DNA of 52,851 nt from positions 1 to 52,851 of the forward strand of contig CANSSP010000021.1 of assembly GCA_947649645.1 (NCBI GenBank), read 5' to 3'. Under the pieces are notes generated by a model. That model was not told the origin of the DNA and ran no database searches. It saw only the letters and a list, made by a program, of their open reading frames with translations. Position numbers and translations under genes: made by a program. Of the stretch, positions 43,047 to 52,102 are shown piece after piece. The stretch is from an uncultured Roseburia sp. (lineage in GTDB: Bacteria; Bacillota; Clostridia; Lachnospirales; Lachnospiraceae). The number at the start of each line of letters is the position of its first letter. Position 1 is the stretch's first letter.

Positions 43047-43895
43047 TCAGAGTATATGAGACGCGTCAATCTCTGCTTCAAATACGGTGTGACTTGGCCC
43101 CGTCATAAACAGGTGTCCCGACGCTTCGTCCCACTCGATCAAAAGCGGACCGCCGATCTGCTCCACCGTCACCTTCCGGTCAAGGATGCCGTTTAAAACG
43201 CCGGCCACCACCGCCGTCGCACAGCCGGTCCCGCAGCCGATCGTCTCCCCTGTTCCCCGCTCCCATTCCCGTATCTTAATCCGGTCTCTGGCTACATATT
43301 CTGCAAATGTCACATTGGTCTTGTTCGGAAAAAGCACCGTCATATGTTCGATCGTTTTTCCGTATTTTTCCACATCCAGCCCGGCCACGGAATCGACATA
43401 CATCACACAGTGCGGATTTCCCCAGGAGACCGCCGTCATCCGGAACGTCCGGTCAAGCACCGTTACATCCTGCCCGATGAAGTCCGGCCTGTCGGTGTTC
43501 ACGGGAATCACCCTGGAAGAAAGCCCCGGTTCCCCGATATCGGCCCGTATATCTGACACCTTCCCGTCCGTCACAGTCAGGTTCAGACGCTTCATGCCGC
43601 CGAGCGTCTCGATCACCAGACCGGTCTTGTCGGTCAGACCATGATCATAGACGTATTTTCCAACGCTGCGGAGCGCATTGCCGCACATCTCTCCCTCCGT
43701 ACCGTCCGGATTGAACATCCGCATTCTGAAATCGCCCTTATCGGACGGGCAGATCAGTACCATCCCGTCCGACCCGACCGCAAAATGACGGTCGCTTACA
43801 AACCGCGCCAGCTCCGGAAGATTGGACAGCTTCTGGTGAATCGCATCGATATAGACATAATCGTTTCCAAACGCCTGCATTTTCGTAAATCGCAT
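43047..43895 (-). CDS. dapF: Diaminopimelate epimerase
   Basis: Converts LL- to meso-diaminopimelate, the residue MurE then uses. The 282-aa two-domain enzyme has both catalytic cysteines: C71 in EMCGNALRSVG and C221 in ETIGCGTGCATA. The N-terminal KMQAFGNDYVYID is typical. It lies between murE and the PLP gene on the same strand, with a 12-bp gap to the latter, so transcription from the 45.1 kb promoter region through murE is likely. Confidence 0.98.
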   Translation of the reverse strand: MRFTKMQAFGNDYVYIDAIHQKLSNLPELARFVSDRHFAVGSDGMVLICPSDKGDFRMRMFNPDGTEGEMCGNALRSVGKYVYDHGLTDKTGLVIETLGGMKRLNLTVTDGKVSDIRADIGEPGLSSRVIPVNTDRPDFIGQDVTVLDRTFRMTAVSWGNPHCVMYVDSVAGLDVEKYGKTIEHMTVLFPNKTNVTFAEYVARDRIKIREWERGTGETIGCGTGCATAVVAGVLNGILDRKVTVEQIGGPLLIEWDEASGHLFMTGPSHTVFEAEIDASHIL

Positions 43896-43907
43896 CTCTT
43901 CTGCTCC

Positions 43908-45092
43908 TTATGCATTCATCGCGCGGTTTAAATCCGCAATAATGTCTTCCGCATGTTCGAGCCCGACCGACATCCTTAAAAAGCTGTCCGAGATGCCAAG
44001 CTTCTCTTTGATGTCTTTCGGCGTGTCTTCATGCGTCTGTGTCGTCGGGTAAGTAATCAGTGTCTCCGTCCCGCCAAGGCTCTCTGCAAACATGATCATA
44101 TCCACATCTTTTAAAATCTTTCTGACGGTCTCAGAGCTGTCCACGGTAAACGACACCATACCGCCAAAACCGCTCGTCTGTTTTTTTGTCACCGCATAAT
44201 CCTTGTGGTCTTCAAAACCGACATAGTAGACTTTTCTGACCTTCGGCTGGGTCCTGAGCCATGCAGCCACCTTTTTCGCGTTCTCATTGTGTCTGTCCAT
44301 TCGCACCGGCAGCGTTTTGATTCCGCGCAGCACCAGAAAACTGTCGAGCGGCGCGAGCTGGCTCCCGTGGGATTTGATGTGAACCTGAATCTTATCCGCG
44401 ATTTCCTGGCTATCCTTTACCACGACGATACCGGAGATCGTGTCGTTGTGTCCGCCCAGATATTTTGTAGAGCTGTGCGTCACAATATCGGCCCCGAGCG
44501 CGAGCGGCCTCTGAAAATATGGGGTCAGAAACGTGTTATCCACCACCAGAAGCGCGCCGGCTTCCTTTGCGATATCCGAAATGGCGCGGATATCCGCTAC
44601 TTTCATCATCGGATTTGTCGGAGTCTCGACAAAAAACATTTTCGTCTCCGGACGGATGGCCGCTTTTACCTCCTTAAGATCCGACATATCCACATACGTA
44701 TGCTCAATGCCGTATCTCCCGAACACGTCGCCAACGATACGAAAGGTCCCGCCATAAATATCATCCGATAAGATAACGTGTTCCCCCGGATTCAGCAGAG
44801 AAAACACCGACATATTCGCCGCCTGGCCGCTGGAAAATGCAAACCCGCAGATGCCTCCCTCCAGGATCGCCATCGTCCGCTCCAGCTCCTGCCTGGTCGG
44901 ATTTGCAAGACGGCTGTATGCAAATCCGGTGGAATTGCCAAGCTCCGGATGACGGAACGTCGCCGCCTGAAAAATAGGCATGCTCACCGCCCCCGTCAGC
45001 GGTTCCGTACCGAGCGCGCCATGTACCGCACGCGATTCAAAATGCAAATTTTCTTTGGTATCAAAGTCTACATAATTGCTGAAATTTTTCAT
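43908..45092 (-). CDS. Cys/Met metabolism PLP enzyme (cystathionine gamma-synthase/lyase type)
   Basis: A 394-aa fold-type I PLP enzyme. The start at 45092 (MKNFSNYVDF) has AAGGAAC upstream. Family landmarks are YSRLANPTRQELE, SGQAANMSVFSLL, ETPTNPMMKVADI, VVDNTFLTPYFQRPL and the PLP lysine in HSSTKYLGGHND. SLGGTETLITYP follows. Gamma-synthase, gamma-lyase and beta-lyase activities cannot be told apart by eye. An AraC regulator is transcribed divergently from a shared 270-bp region and could control it. Confidence 0.93.
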   Translation of the reverse strand: MKNFSNYVDFDTKENLHFESRAVHGALGTEPLTGAVSMPIFQAATFRHPELGNSTGFAYSRLANPTRQELERTMAILEGGICGFAFSSGQAANMSVFSLLNPGEHVILSDDIYGGTFRIVGDVFGRYGIEHTYVDMSDLKEVKAAIRPETKMFFVETPTNPMMKVADIRAISDIAKEAGALLVVDNTFLTPYFQRPLALGADIVTHSSTKYLGGHNDTISGIVVVKDSQEIADKIQVHIKSHGSQLAPLDSFLVLRGIKTLPVRMDRHNENAKKVAAWLRTQPKVRKVYYVGFEDHKDYAVTKKQTSGFGGMVSFTVDSSETVRKILKDVDMIMFAESLGGTETLITYPTTQTHEDTPKDIKEKLGISDSFLRMSVGLEHAEDIIADLNRAMNA

Positions 45093-45363
45093 AAACCAAC
45101 TGTTCCTTCCATTTCTTTTTTCTGCTCTCATTGTCTGTTCCTAAGAACCATTATAAGAGACACTTTTTAAAATATATACTCGTCCAGTGCTATGTATATT
45201 GCAGATTGTGCTCAGTTTATCACAATTCCTCCGATTTGCCAGAATCACTTTTTGTCTCAATAGTTTTCTATAGTATTCTCCCAGAAAATAGATTATAGTA
45301 TACTTATCATGCGGTTAAAAAACATCTCCGCAGACCTTTCGTGTTATTTTGGAGGATAGAGAC

Positions 45364-46209
45364 ATGCCAGAATATAAAAAAGCCGGGTATCTGACTTCCG
45401 GTTTTAAAATGTTTCACCTGAAGGACAGGGACCGCAGGGAGTTTTCCTATCATTATCACGATTTTCACAAAATCCTCATCCTGCTCGGCGGCGATATCAC
45501 CTACTGCGTCGAAGGCCGCACCTATGATCTTGTGCCCGGCGATATCGTCCTGGTCAGCGCCGGTGAGGTACACCGGCCCATGATCCGCTCGGAATGTGCC
45601 TATGAGCGCATGATTATCTATATTTCTCCGTCCTTTCTGGACGGATACCGGGATTCGGATTATGATCTTGGCCTGTGCCTGCGCCAGGCCCGCATCTGTC
45701 AGTCGCATGTGCTGCGCTTTGATTCATCCCAGGTCGCCCGCCTCGACCACGCCGTTCAGGCGCTTGACAAAGCACGGGACGACAACGACTATGCCTGCAG
45801 TCTTCACCAGAAGCTCCTGTTTCTGGAATTTATGATACAGTTAAACCGCGCCGCTCTTCATCACCGTGTCGAACGGATCGAGGACTCTCCCTCCGATGAA
45901 AAAATCACCGCCGTCCTGGGCTATGTCAACGAGCATCTGACGGAAGATATCTCCATCGAGGCGCTCTCCGCCCGATTTTATCTGAGCCGGTATTATCTGA
46001 TGCACACCTTTAAAGTCCAGACCGGCTACACCATCGGCAGCTATATATCCACCAAACGTCTTCTGCTGGCCAGAGAACAGATTCTGGAAGGGATGCCGAT
46101 CACGGAAGCCTGTTACGCCTGCGGCTTTAAAAGCTACTCAGCGTTCTCGCGGGCTTACAAAAAAAGCTTCGGCGAATCCCCCAGGGAATTTCGCCAAAGC
46201 CTCTCTTAA
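45364..46209 (+). CDS. AraC family transcriptional regulator
   Basis: A 281-aa regulator. An N-terminal cupin occupies about residues 10-95 (YHYHDFHKILILLGG, YDLVPGDIVLVSAGEVHRP), likely to bind a small ligand. A C-terminal double HTH lies at about 180-281 (YFLSRYYLM-like first helix pair; ACYACGFKSYSAFSRAYKK second). The start at 45364 follows GGAGG. It is divergent from the PLP sulfur-amino-acid gene, whose -10 box TATAAT (45155-45150) has only a weak -35, as expected for an activated promoter. Confidence 0.93.
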   Translation: MPEYKKAGYLTSGFKMFHLKDRDRREFSYHYHDFHKILILLGGDITYCVEGRTYDLVPGDIVLVSAGEVHRPMIRSECAYERMIIYISPSFLDGYRDSDYDLGLCLRQARICQSHVLRFDSSQVARLDHAVQALDKARDDNDYACSLHQKLLFLEFMIQLNRAALHHRVERIEDSPSDEKITAVLGYVNEHLTEDISIEALSARFYLSRYYLMHTFKVQTGYTIGSYISTKRLLLAREQILEGMPITEACYACGFKSYSAFSRAYKKSFGESPREFRQSLS

Positions 46210-46314
46210 TTTTTCTGAGCGTTCCGGACGCGCTCCCGTCTGCCGCCGCACACACGCATGCCCGCACAGACGCCGCGCCCTGCCGCCCGCCACAGGGACA
46301 GGCGCGCCGTATTT

Positions 46315-47973
46315 CTACGGGCGCTCTGCCATCGCGTTCATCAGCGTCGGAATCAGCTGCTTTTTCCTTGATACGATGCCGTCCAGCAGAATGCCCTCTT
46401 CTTCATCCTCACGCTTGCGGAACGCCCCCGCCAGAACCTTGCCGGCATCATTTCCGGCATAGATCAGCCGCGATTCCTCTGCGAGGATATCCGTCAGCAT
46501 AACGTACACCATATCCAGCTTTTTCTCGCCGAGCACCTGCACCAGAAACGGCTTCAGCTGCTCTCCCAGCTTATCAAGCTCTTCACGGCTCATCGCGCTG
46601 ATCTGGGCGACGCCAAAGTCGCAGTCGTCCGTGTGAAAAATCTTAAAATCCTGATAGAAAATCTCTTCCGTCGTCTTATCGCTGAAATTGCTCCCTGCCC
46701 GGAACATATTTCTGGCATGCTCCTCAATCTCAATCTCCGCAATCTCCGCCAGCTTCTCCGCCACTTCCCTGTCAAGCGGGGTGCAGGTAGGAGAACGGAA
46801 CATCAGCGTGTCAGAAATAATGGCCGACAACAGAAGTCCGGCGATCTGCTTTGGAATCGCGACTCCTTTTTCCTGATACATCTGGTAGATAATCGTCGAT
46901 GTACAGCCCAGCGGCTGATTCCTGAAATAAACCGGAGACATCGTCTCAAGACTCCCCAGCCGGTGGTGATCGATGATCTCTAAAATCTCCGCTTCTTCAA
47001 TGCCGTCCACCGCCTGGGACTTCTCATTGTGATCGACCAGAATAATCTGCTTTTTCTGCATGCTCATAAGATTACGGCGCGAGATCATGCCGATATAATT
47101 TCCGTTTTCGTTGAGAACCGGAAAATCCCTGTGGCGCACTCTCGACATCGTCTCTTTTACATCATCGACATAATCGTCGATCTGAAAAGTGACAAGCCCC
47201 TTGCGCGTCATGTACTGTCTGATCGGCATGCTCTGGTTGATCAGCCTTGCTATGGAAAAAGTGTCATACGGCGTCGTGATAATAACGCAGTCTCTCTTTT
47301 CCGCCAGGTTTTTTACTTCCTCGTCCACCTCGAGCCCGTCGCCGATAATGATACAGGAAGCATTGCAGCGGATCGCCTCCAGCTGCGCCTCCTCCCTGTC
47401 GCCTAAAATGACAAGGTCATCCTCTTTGATGCTCTCCTCTAAATATTCCTGGTTTGAAGTCGCCACCACGACTTTTCCACGGACAAAATAGGCGTGCTCG
47501 TTTCCTGCGTACACCTCCCCGTCGATCGTCTCCGCAATCGTTTTATACTGGGTTCTGGCGCCGGAAAGAGCGCTGTTGTCCAGCACATCCATATAGGAAG
47601 TCGCGATATCCTTTGTGACGATCACTCCCTCCACTTTTCCGAAACGATTGACCACAGGCAGCGTGACGACATCCAGCTTTTTCATCAGCTCCCAGGCCCG
47701 CTTCAATGAAATCTGACTGCTTACCCCTGCCGTCCTGCGGATGCTGATGTCCTTGATCTGTGTTCCCGCATACGTTACCAGCTCCGGCTCTTCCGCCTTA
47801 AAATAATCCAGCACATAGCGCGTCTCTTCATTGATCGCGCCCGCCCGTTTCGCACTGTAAACTGCATCCTTTGTCTGATTTTTCAGATATGTATAGGAGA
47901 TGGCCGCACATATCGAATCCGTATCCGGATTTTTATGACCCACCACCCATACTTTCTTTGTCTCTGTGCTCAT
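46315..47973 (-). CDS. ppaC: Manganese-dependent inorganic pyrophosphatase with CBS and DRTGG domains
   Basis: A 552-aa family II (DHH) pyrophosphatase with an inserted regulatory module. The N-terminal GHKNPDTDSICAAISY supplies metal ligands. A first CBS motif follows at about 70-125, a DRTGG domain near 130-240, a second CBS at about 245-305 (HRDFPVLNENGNYIGMISRR), then LVDHNEKSQAV and EIIDHHRLG, and a DHHA2 domain to the end. CBS domains bind AMP/ADP and DRTGG binds Ap4A in relatives, so activity answers to energy state. It needs Mn2+, of interest given the manganese riboswitch elsewhere in the window. Confidence 0.96.
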   Translation of the reverse strand: MSTETKKVWVVGHKNPDTDSICAAISYTYLKNQTKDAVYSAKRAGAINEETRYVLDYFKAEEPELVTYAGTQIKDISIRRTAGVSSQISLKRAWELMKKLDVVTLPVVNRFGKVEGVIVTKDIATSYMDVLDNSALSGARTQYKTIAETIDGEVYAGNEHAYFVRGKVVVATSNQEYLEESIKEDDLVILGDREEAQLEAIRCNASCIIIGDGLEVDEEVKNLAEKRDCVIITTPYDTFSIARLINQSMPIRQYMTRKGLVTFQIDDYVDDVKETMSRVRHRDFPVLNENGNYIGMISRRNLMSMQKKQIILVDHNEKSQAVDGIEEAEILEIIDHHRLGSLETMSPVYFRNQPLGCTSTIIYQMYQEKGVAIPKQIAGLLLSAIISDTLMFRSPTCTPLDREVAEKLAEIAEIEIEEHARNMFRAGSNFSDKTTEEIFYQDFKIFHTDDCDFGVAQISAMSREELDKLGEQLKPFLVQVLGEKKLDMVYVMLTDILAEESRLIYAGNDAGKVLAGAFRKREDEEEGILLDGIVSRKKQLIPTLMNAMAERP

Positions 47974-48070
47974 TCACCCCTCCGACTTCCTTGTTCCCGA
48001 CTGCCACATCCATGGTATTGCCCGTACAGAACCCGGCGGAAACATCACCTTTCCGTCAGTCTTTTCACAC

Positions 48071-48988
48071 TTAAAAATGAAATACGCCCGCCGAAAAAAG
48101 GACAGATACAATCACCAGCACGAAATTGAGAATCGAAAACCAGGCAAGGCACTTTACATACCCTTTCACGGAACCGACTCCGCGCTCCATCTCATCCATT
48201 TTTTCAATTCTGGAATCAAACTCATTGAATAAATCCTGAATATTGCGGTAGCACTTCACATTTTCTGAGTGCACCTTCTCCGACAGGTCCGTCTTAATTG
48301 ATTCGAGCTGCGCCGTCGCGCTCTCAAGCAGCGTCCGGACCTCTGCAATCTGTCCCTCGCTCAGCCGCTTGCCGGCGATCGCCTGCTCCTCCAGAAACTG
48401 CTTGTTCGCAGCGATCTGCTCCTCGCTCAGCTTCCTGATATCGGCGATCTGCTCGACGCTTAACATCCGGCATGCCTCGATCTGCTCCTCGTTGAGTCTG
48501 CGGTTCGCCTCCAGCTGCGCCTCGCCCGCCTGCTCAATCCCGTAAATCTGGTTTGAAACGCTCAGCTCGATCTCCGTCAGCTTGCCCGTCACCTTCGCCA
48601 CAAGGTTGTCCACCTTCTGATTGAAATCTGTCGTGATCTTATCCGCTTCTTCCTGCCGCTCAGTCAGAATCTGCTCCAGCTCCTGCGCTTTATCTTCTCT
48701 TTCGTTCACGATTGACTGCAGTTCCGATACCTTGCTCTCCTTGGCCGCGAGCAGCATCTGAAGCTGCTTCGCCTTTTCCCTGAACTCATCAATCTGACTT
48801 AACAAGAAATCTTCTTTTTCCACTTCCGTCTGTATCCTTTCCGGTTCCTGTGCTGTTGCCGGTACACGATCTGCCTTTCGCGCCCGCTCCTGTTCTCTCC
48901 CGGATATGTCCCGTCGCTCCTGCCCGCGCAGAGGCTTTGATTTTTCCGGGTGAGTCTGCGCCAGGAACTGTCGAAACAGATTTGCCAT
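48071..48988 (-). CDS. Hendecad-repeat coiled-coil protein with C-terminal membrane anchor
   Basis: A 305-aa protein of unknown function. A basic N-terminus of about 45 residues is followed by coiled coil at 55-140. A series of five to six 11-residue repeats runs from about residue 164 to 218 (RLNEEQIEACR, MLSVEQIADIR, KLSEEQIAANK and so on). More coiled coil follows and one hydrophobic helix at about 282-303. Eleven-residue periodicity gives a right-handed or straight coiled coil. The tail anchor implies a rod standing on the inner face of the membrane. GGGAGG precedes the ATG. It lies 97 bp before the pyrophosphatase gene. Confidence 0.85.
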   Translation of the reverse strand: MANLFRQFLAQTHPEKSKPLRGQERRDISGREQERARKADRVPATAQEPERIQTEVEKEDFLLSQIDEFREKAKQLQMLLAAKESKVSELQSIVNEREDKAQELEQILTERQEEADKITTDFNQKVDNLVAKVTGKLTEIELSVSNQIYGIEQAGEAQLEANRRLNEEQIEACRMLSVEQIADIRKLSEEQIAANKQFLEEQAIAGKRLSEGQIAEVRTLLESATAQLESIKTDLSEKVHSENVKCYRNIQDLFNEFDSRIEKMDEMERGVGSVKGYVKCLAWFSILNFVLVIVSVLFSAGVFHF

Positions 48989-49116
48989 GTACGTTTCCTC
49001 CCTCTCGCCTTTCCGCGTGAAAGGCCCTTATGGTATTCTATCATTATCATTTTTCTTTGTAAAGACGCAGTTATGTTCGGAGGCCGGACAGGATGCGGAA
49101 CGATAAATATAATTCT

Positions 49117-50079
49117 CTAACAGCTCAGCAGATGCATCAGCTGACCTTTACGGACTTTATATTGTTCCGGATTGTTATATTCACCGTATCCTACATAGGC
49201 TTCCAGAAGGCAGAAAAACATCTGATAAAGCCTGCGCCGCTTTCGATCATTGAGACTGGCAGATTTTTGCATGACAGAATCGTATCCCTCTTTCAAGGCG
49301 GAATTTTCCATCCATGGGCTGGCAAATTCAAAATGCGTATCTCCATACATTGTCCTGTCGCTGTCAATAATTGCAGCGATTTCCAATGTATCTGTATTCA
49401 GAAGAACGTTTCCTTCCCATAAATCTGTGTGCAATAAATGAGGGGTTTTTATTTCATCCAGCAATTCCCTGTTTTTGTAAAATTGTTCCCGCAACGTTTC
49501 TGTTTCCTCTGCATTTAACCCACCCAGTTTTTCCAGGCGTTCCGTTATGTCCTCTATCTCAAAAATAAGCGCGTCACTCCATTTTTCAAACTTTATTCCA
49601 CTACAAATCCGTGATAAAAATCCAAAACCATTCCCTGTCACCTGATGGAATCTGGCAAGGCAGACTCCCATCTGCCGGTAGATCTCGTTTCGCCTTTCTT
49701 CTGTCAGTTCTGCTTTTACCATAACGATGGACGGAATATATTCCACAATCATAAAATCTCTGTCAATGAGCTGCTTCGATGTATCGCATACAAAGACACT
49801 GGAACATGGAATGCCTATCCTGTCGCATACAGAATAAGTATATACCTCCGCGTTCATGAGATTTTCTTCAAATCCCATTAAAAGATGGCGGTTTACAGGA
49901 CCCAGCCGCAGTATTGCTTTCTTATGCAGGGGACCATATTCTACAATATAAGTTGTGTTAAACAGACCTCCATCCTAAAGAGCTGCTTCCCAGATTATTT
50001 CTTCCTGTAATGTATGGATAAAAATATCCTGGATTCTTTCAATCGAAACCTCCAGGAAAAGACTTGACTGCTTATTCAT
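49117..50079 (-). pseudogene. APH-family phosphotransferase split by an in-frame amber codon
   Basis: Reading from ATG 50079 (GGGAGG upstream) gives 34 codons (MNKQSSLFLEVSIERIQDIF to EEIIWEAAL), then TAG at 49977-49975. The same frame continues without shift: DGGLFNTTYIVEYGP, KKAILRLGP, and the C-terminal lobe. The Brenner motif LLHTDLWEGNVLL and metal site IIDSDRTMYGD are intact. The total of about 320 codons is full length for APH-type antibiotic or small-molecule kinases. The part after an internal ATG at 49878 lacks most of the N-lobe and has no ribosome site. Substrate is unknown. It is either a recent pseudogene or needs amber readthrough. Confidence 0.88.
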
Positions 50080-50286
50080 CGTTAAAACCTCCCGACCAAT
50101 AATTGAATTATTCTGCCTGCCCAGACATATGAAATTTTGTAAAACGTAATCCTGGGAAGAGAACTTTAAAACTTCCCTATCTGAAACACAGACAAAAAAC
50201 AACCGGACGCATGGAAAAACAGGAAAGACGGTACAGCCCTTGTAGCCGGGGCTATACCACCTCATCTGAAATTACTTCCCTTTTGC

Positions 50287-51231
50287 ATGAAACACAAAAC
50301 CGCCATGAAGAACAACCTCATCAGCATCCCACACCAAACGTATCCAGGTGCAAACACCTATTTTGACAGTCCCGCCCGCGAGAACGGTAGCCAGAAATGG
50401 GTGGATTTCGCAGCTACTTTCTGGCATGTGGATTGTGTTCGCAAACTGTCTCTTAACGCATTTGTTGACCACTATCAAAAATGGTTCAGACGAAAGAAGT
50501 ACAACTTCAGCCGGTCTAAAGCTGGGGAAATCTACGAAACATCCAAGGAGCCTGTTTCCGTACTTCCAAAGGACAATCTGACAAAGTTAATCATCAAGCA
50601 GGCAATAGAGCAATTAAATACCGCCTCCCAGAGCGTTGAGCTGCTTCGAACCATGATGAATGAAGCCGCTTCCAGGCTTCCTAAATACCCTGCCGTAATG
50701 GCCATGAAAGACGTCGGGAAGTCCCTCGGCCCACAGCTTATGGCTGAAATTTGGGATGTTTCCCGTTTTGCCCACAAAGGGGCCATCCCAACCTTTGCGG
50801 GCGTCGATCCTGGCGTCAATGAATCTGGCTCTTATGAGCACAAAAGTGTTCATGTCTCCAAGAGAGGCTCGGGAACACTCCGTAAGACTCTGTTTCAGGT
50901 CATAGATGCTCTTATCAAGACGAAACAACAGGATGACCCAGTCTACCTGTTTATGGATAAAAAACGGGCACAGGGAAAACCTTACTACGTCTATATGGCT
51001 GCCGGAGCCAACAAGTTTCTCCGCATCTACCATGACAGAGTAAAAGAATATCTTTCAACTCTTAAGAGGAAGGATTATAGAAAATTGATTTACAATTCTC
51101 GAATCAATAGACGGAGGTTCAAAAAAAGAATACTCATATCTCTCATTTCTTTATCTTCTCTTGACAAAGGGAAACAGAAAACTAACAACATAATGGGCTG
51201 TCAACCTTACACAAAACACCGCTTTTGCTAA
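50287..51231 (+). CDS. IS110-family transposase, 5'-truncated
   Basis: A 314-codon ORF that holds the C-terminal half of an IS110-type transposase: MAMKDVGKSLGPQLMAEIWD, RFAHKGAIPTFAGVDPGVNE, SVHVSKRGSGTLRKTLFQVI, the Transposase_20 region with its serine. The N-terminal RuvC-like DEDD catalytic domain is absent, and the 207 bp upstream show no trace of it. The last 50 residues are basic and probably read past the original end. It should be inactive. It sits next to other decayed mobile genes. Confidence 0.88.
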   Translation: MKHKTAMKNNLISIPHQTYPGANTYFDSPARENGSQKWVDFAATFWHVDCVRKLSLNAFVDHYQKWFRRKKYNFSRSKAGEIYETSKEPVSVLPKDNLTKLIIKQAIEQLNTASQSVELLRTMMNEAASRLPKYPAVMAMKDVGKSLGPQLMAEIWDVSRFAHKGAIPTFAGVDPGVNESGSYEHKSVHVSKRGSGTLRKTLFQVIDALIKTKQQDDPVYLFMDKKRAQGKPYYVYMAAGANKFLRIYHDRVKEYLSTLKRKDYRKLIYNSRINRRRFKKRILISLISLSSLDKGKQKTNNIMGCQPYTKHRFC

Positions 51232-51249
51232 AATCGAAGCGGTGTTTTT
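51213..51249 (+). terminator. Terminator at the end of the IS110 remnant
   Basis: AAACACCGCTT (51214-51224) pairs with AAGCGGTGTTT (51237-51247) around a 12-base loop, followed by further T residues. It overlaps the end of the transposase ORF. Confidence 0.75.
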
Positions 51250-51511
51250 GTATGTGTTCTGGACACCGTTACCAGAAGCGCCCCCGCCCGTTTTCACCGT
51301 TCCGTCCACGGAGGCGGCGACGGGGGATAGGGTCGAACCGCTTTCCTCTCAAACCGCTGTCTTTCCACGGCTGGTGTGTTGAAAATTAGCAATCTCAAAG
51401 CCTTGCCCTGCAAGGGTTTCCAGCTCCGGTTTTGTGGGAGCTGGTATAGTATCATTCCCCACCTCCGATTTATCGAAATATTGTCAACATTTGAATTTAT
51501 GGGAGGTTTCT

Positions 51512-51913
51512 ATGAACAGTAAAAAATCAACGTTTTGCAGCCCCCAAAGTCCGTCATCTGCGGTTGTGGGAAAGAAACGTATTCGGAACACGCTGCTCCA
51601 TGTTTGGCTGTCTCCAGATGAACGGGCAAAAATCCAGGAGCGCATGGCGGATGTGGGTATCCGCAACCTTTCAGCCTATGTGCGGAAAATGGCCCTCAAC
51701 GGCTATGTGCTCCACGTTGACCTCGCTCCCGTCAAAGACATTGTTTCTCTGCAAAGGCGGTGTGCGAATAACCTCAATCAAATCGCGGTCCGAGCGAATA
51801 TCAACGGCGGGGTTTACCCGGATGAAATCAAGGCCCTGCAAAAAGATTATGCGGACTTATGGGGGCCGCTTTCCGAACTGCTGGAGAGGCTTTCGGAGGT
51901 GGTTGCGCTGTAA
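51512..51913 (+). CDS. mobC: MobC-like relaxosome accessory protein
   Basis: A 133-aa protein like the MobC proteins of integrative and mobilisable elements. A ribbon-helix-helix start (RIRNTLLHVWLSPDERAKI) is followed by VGIRNLSAYVRKMALNGYVL and the CANNLNQIAVRANINGGVY motif typical of MobC. MobC helps the relaxase open oriT. The start at 51512 follows GGGAGG. The relaxase gene that normally follows is missing; only oriT-like inverted repeats remain. Confidence 0.9.
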   Translation: MNSKKSTFCSPQSPSSAVVGKKRIRNTLLHVWLSPDERAKIQERMADVGIRNLSAYVRKMALNGYVLHVDLAPVKDIVSLQRRCANNLNQIAVRANINGGVYPDEIKALQKDYADLWGPLSELLERLSEVVAL

Positions 51914-51953
51914 GCGCGTAAGGCCCAGGAGCGAAGCGACGGGCCGCAGACAG

Positions 51954-52060
51954 GGAGGCCTCTGAACACGGTGTCCAGAGGCCTCCGGCGGGTTTGGGGT
52001 GCAACCTCAACAAGCATTTTCGCAAGGCGAAAATGGTGAATGTGTTGACACTCGCCCTGC
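51954..52060. other. Putative oriT region with two inverted repeats
   Basis: Directly after mobC a perfect 11-bp inverted repeat (51954-51964 with 51976-51986) is followed by a perfect 9-bp one with 3-base loop, CATTTTCGC-AAG-GCGAAAATG (52015-52035). Next comes GTGAATGTGTTGACACTCGCC. Inverted repeats just upstream of a nick region beside mobC are the layout of oriT. No nick site can be named. Confidence 0.5.
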
Positions 52061-52102
52061 TTGCCGTTTAGCGCGCCCCCTGGAAAGCCCTGTAAAAAAA
52101 TA

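Noticed and set aside
51401..51443. Two short hairpins (CCTTGC/GCAAGG and CAGCTCC/GGAGCTG) before mobC
   Set aside because: Short and without flanking signals; possibly part of the mobile element leader, but no function can be supported.
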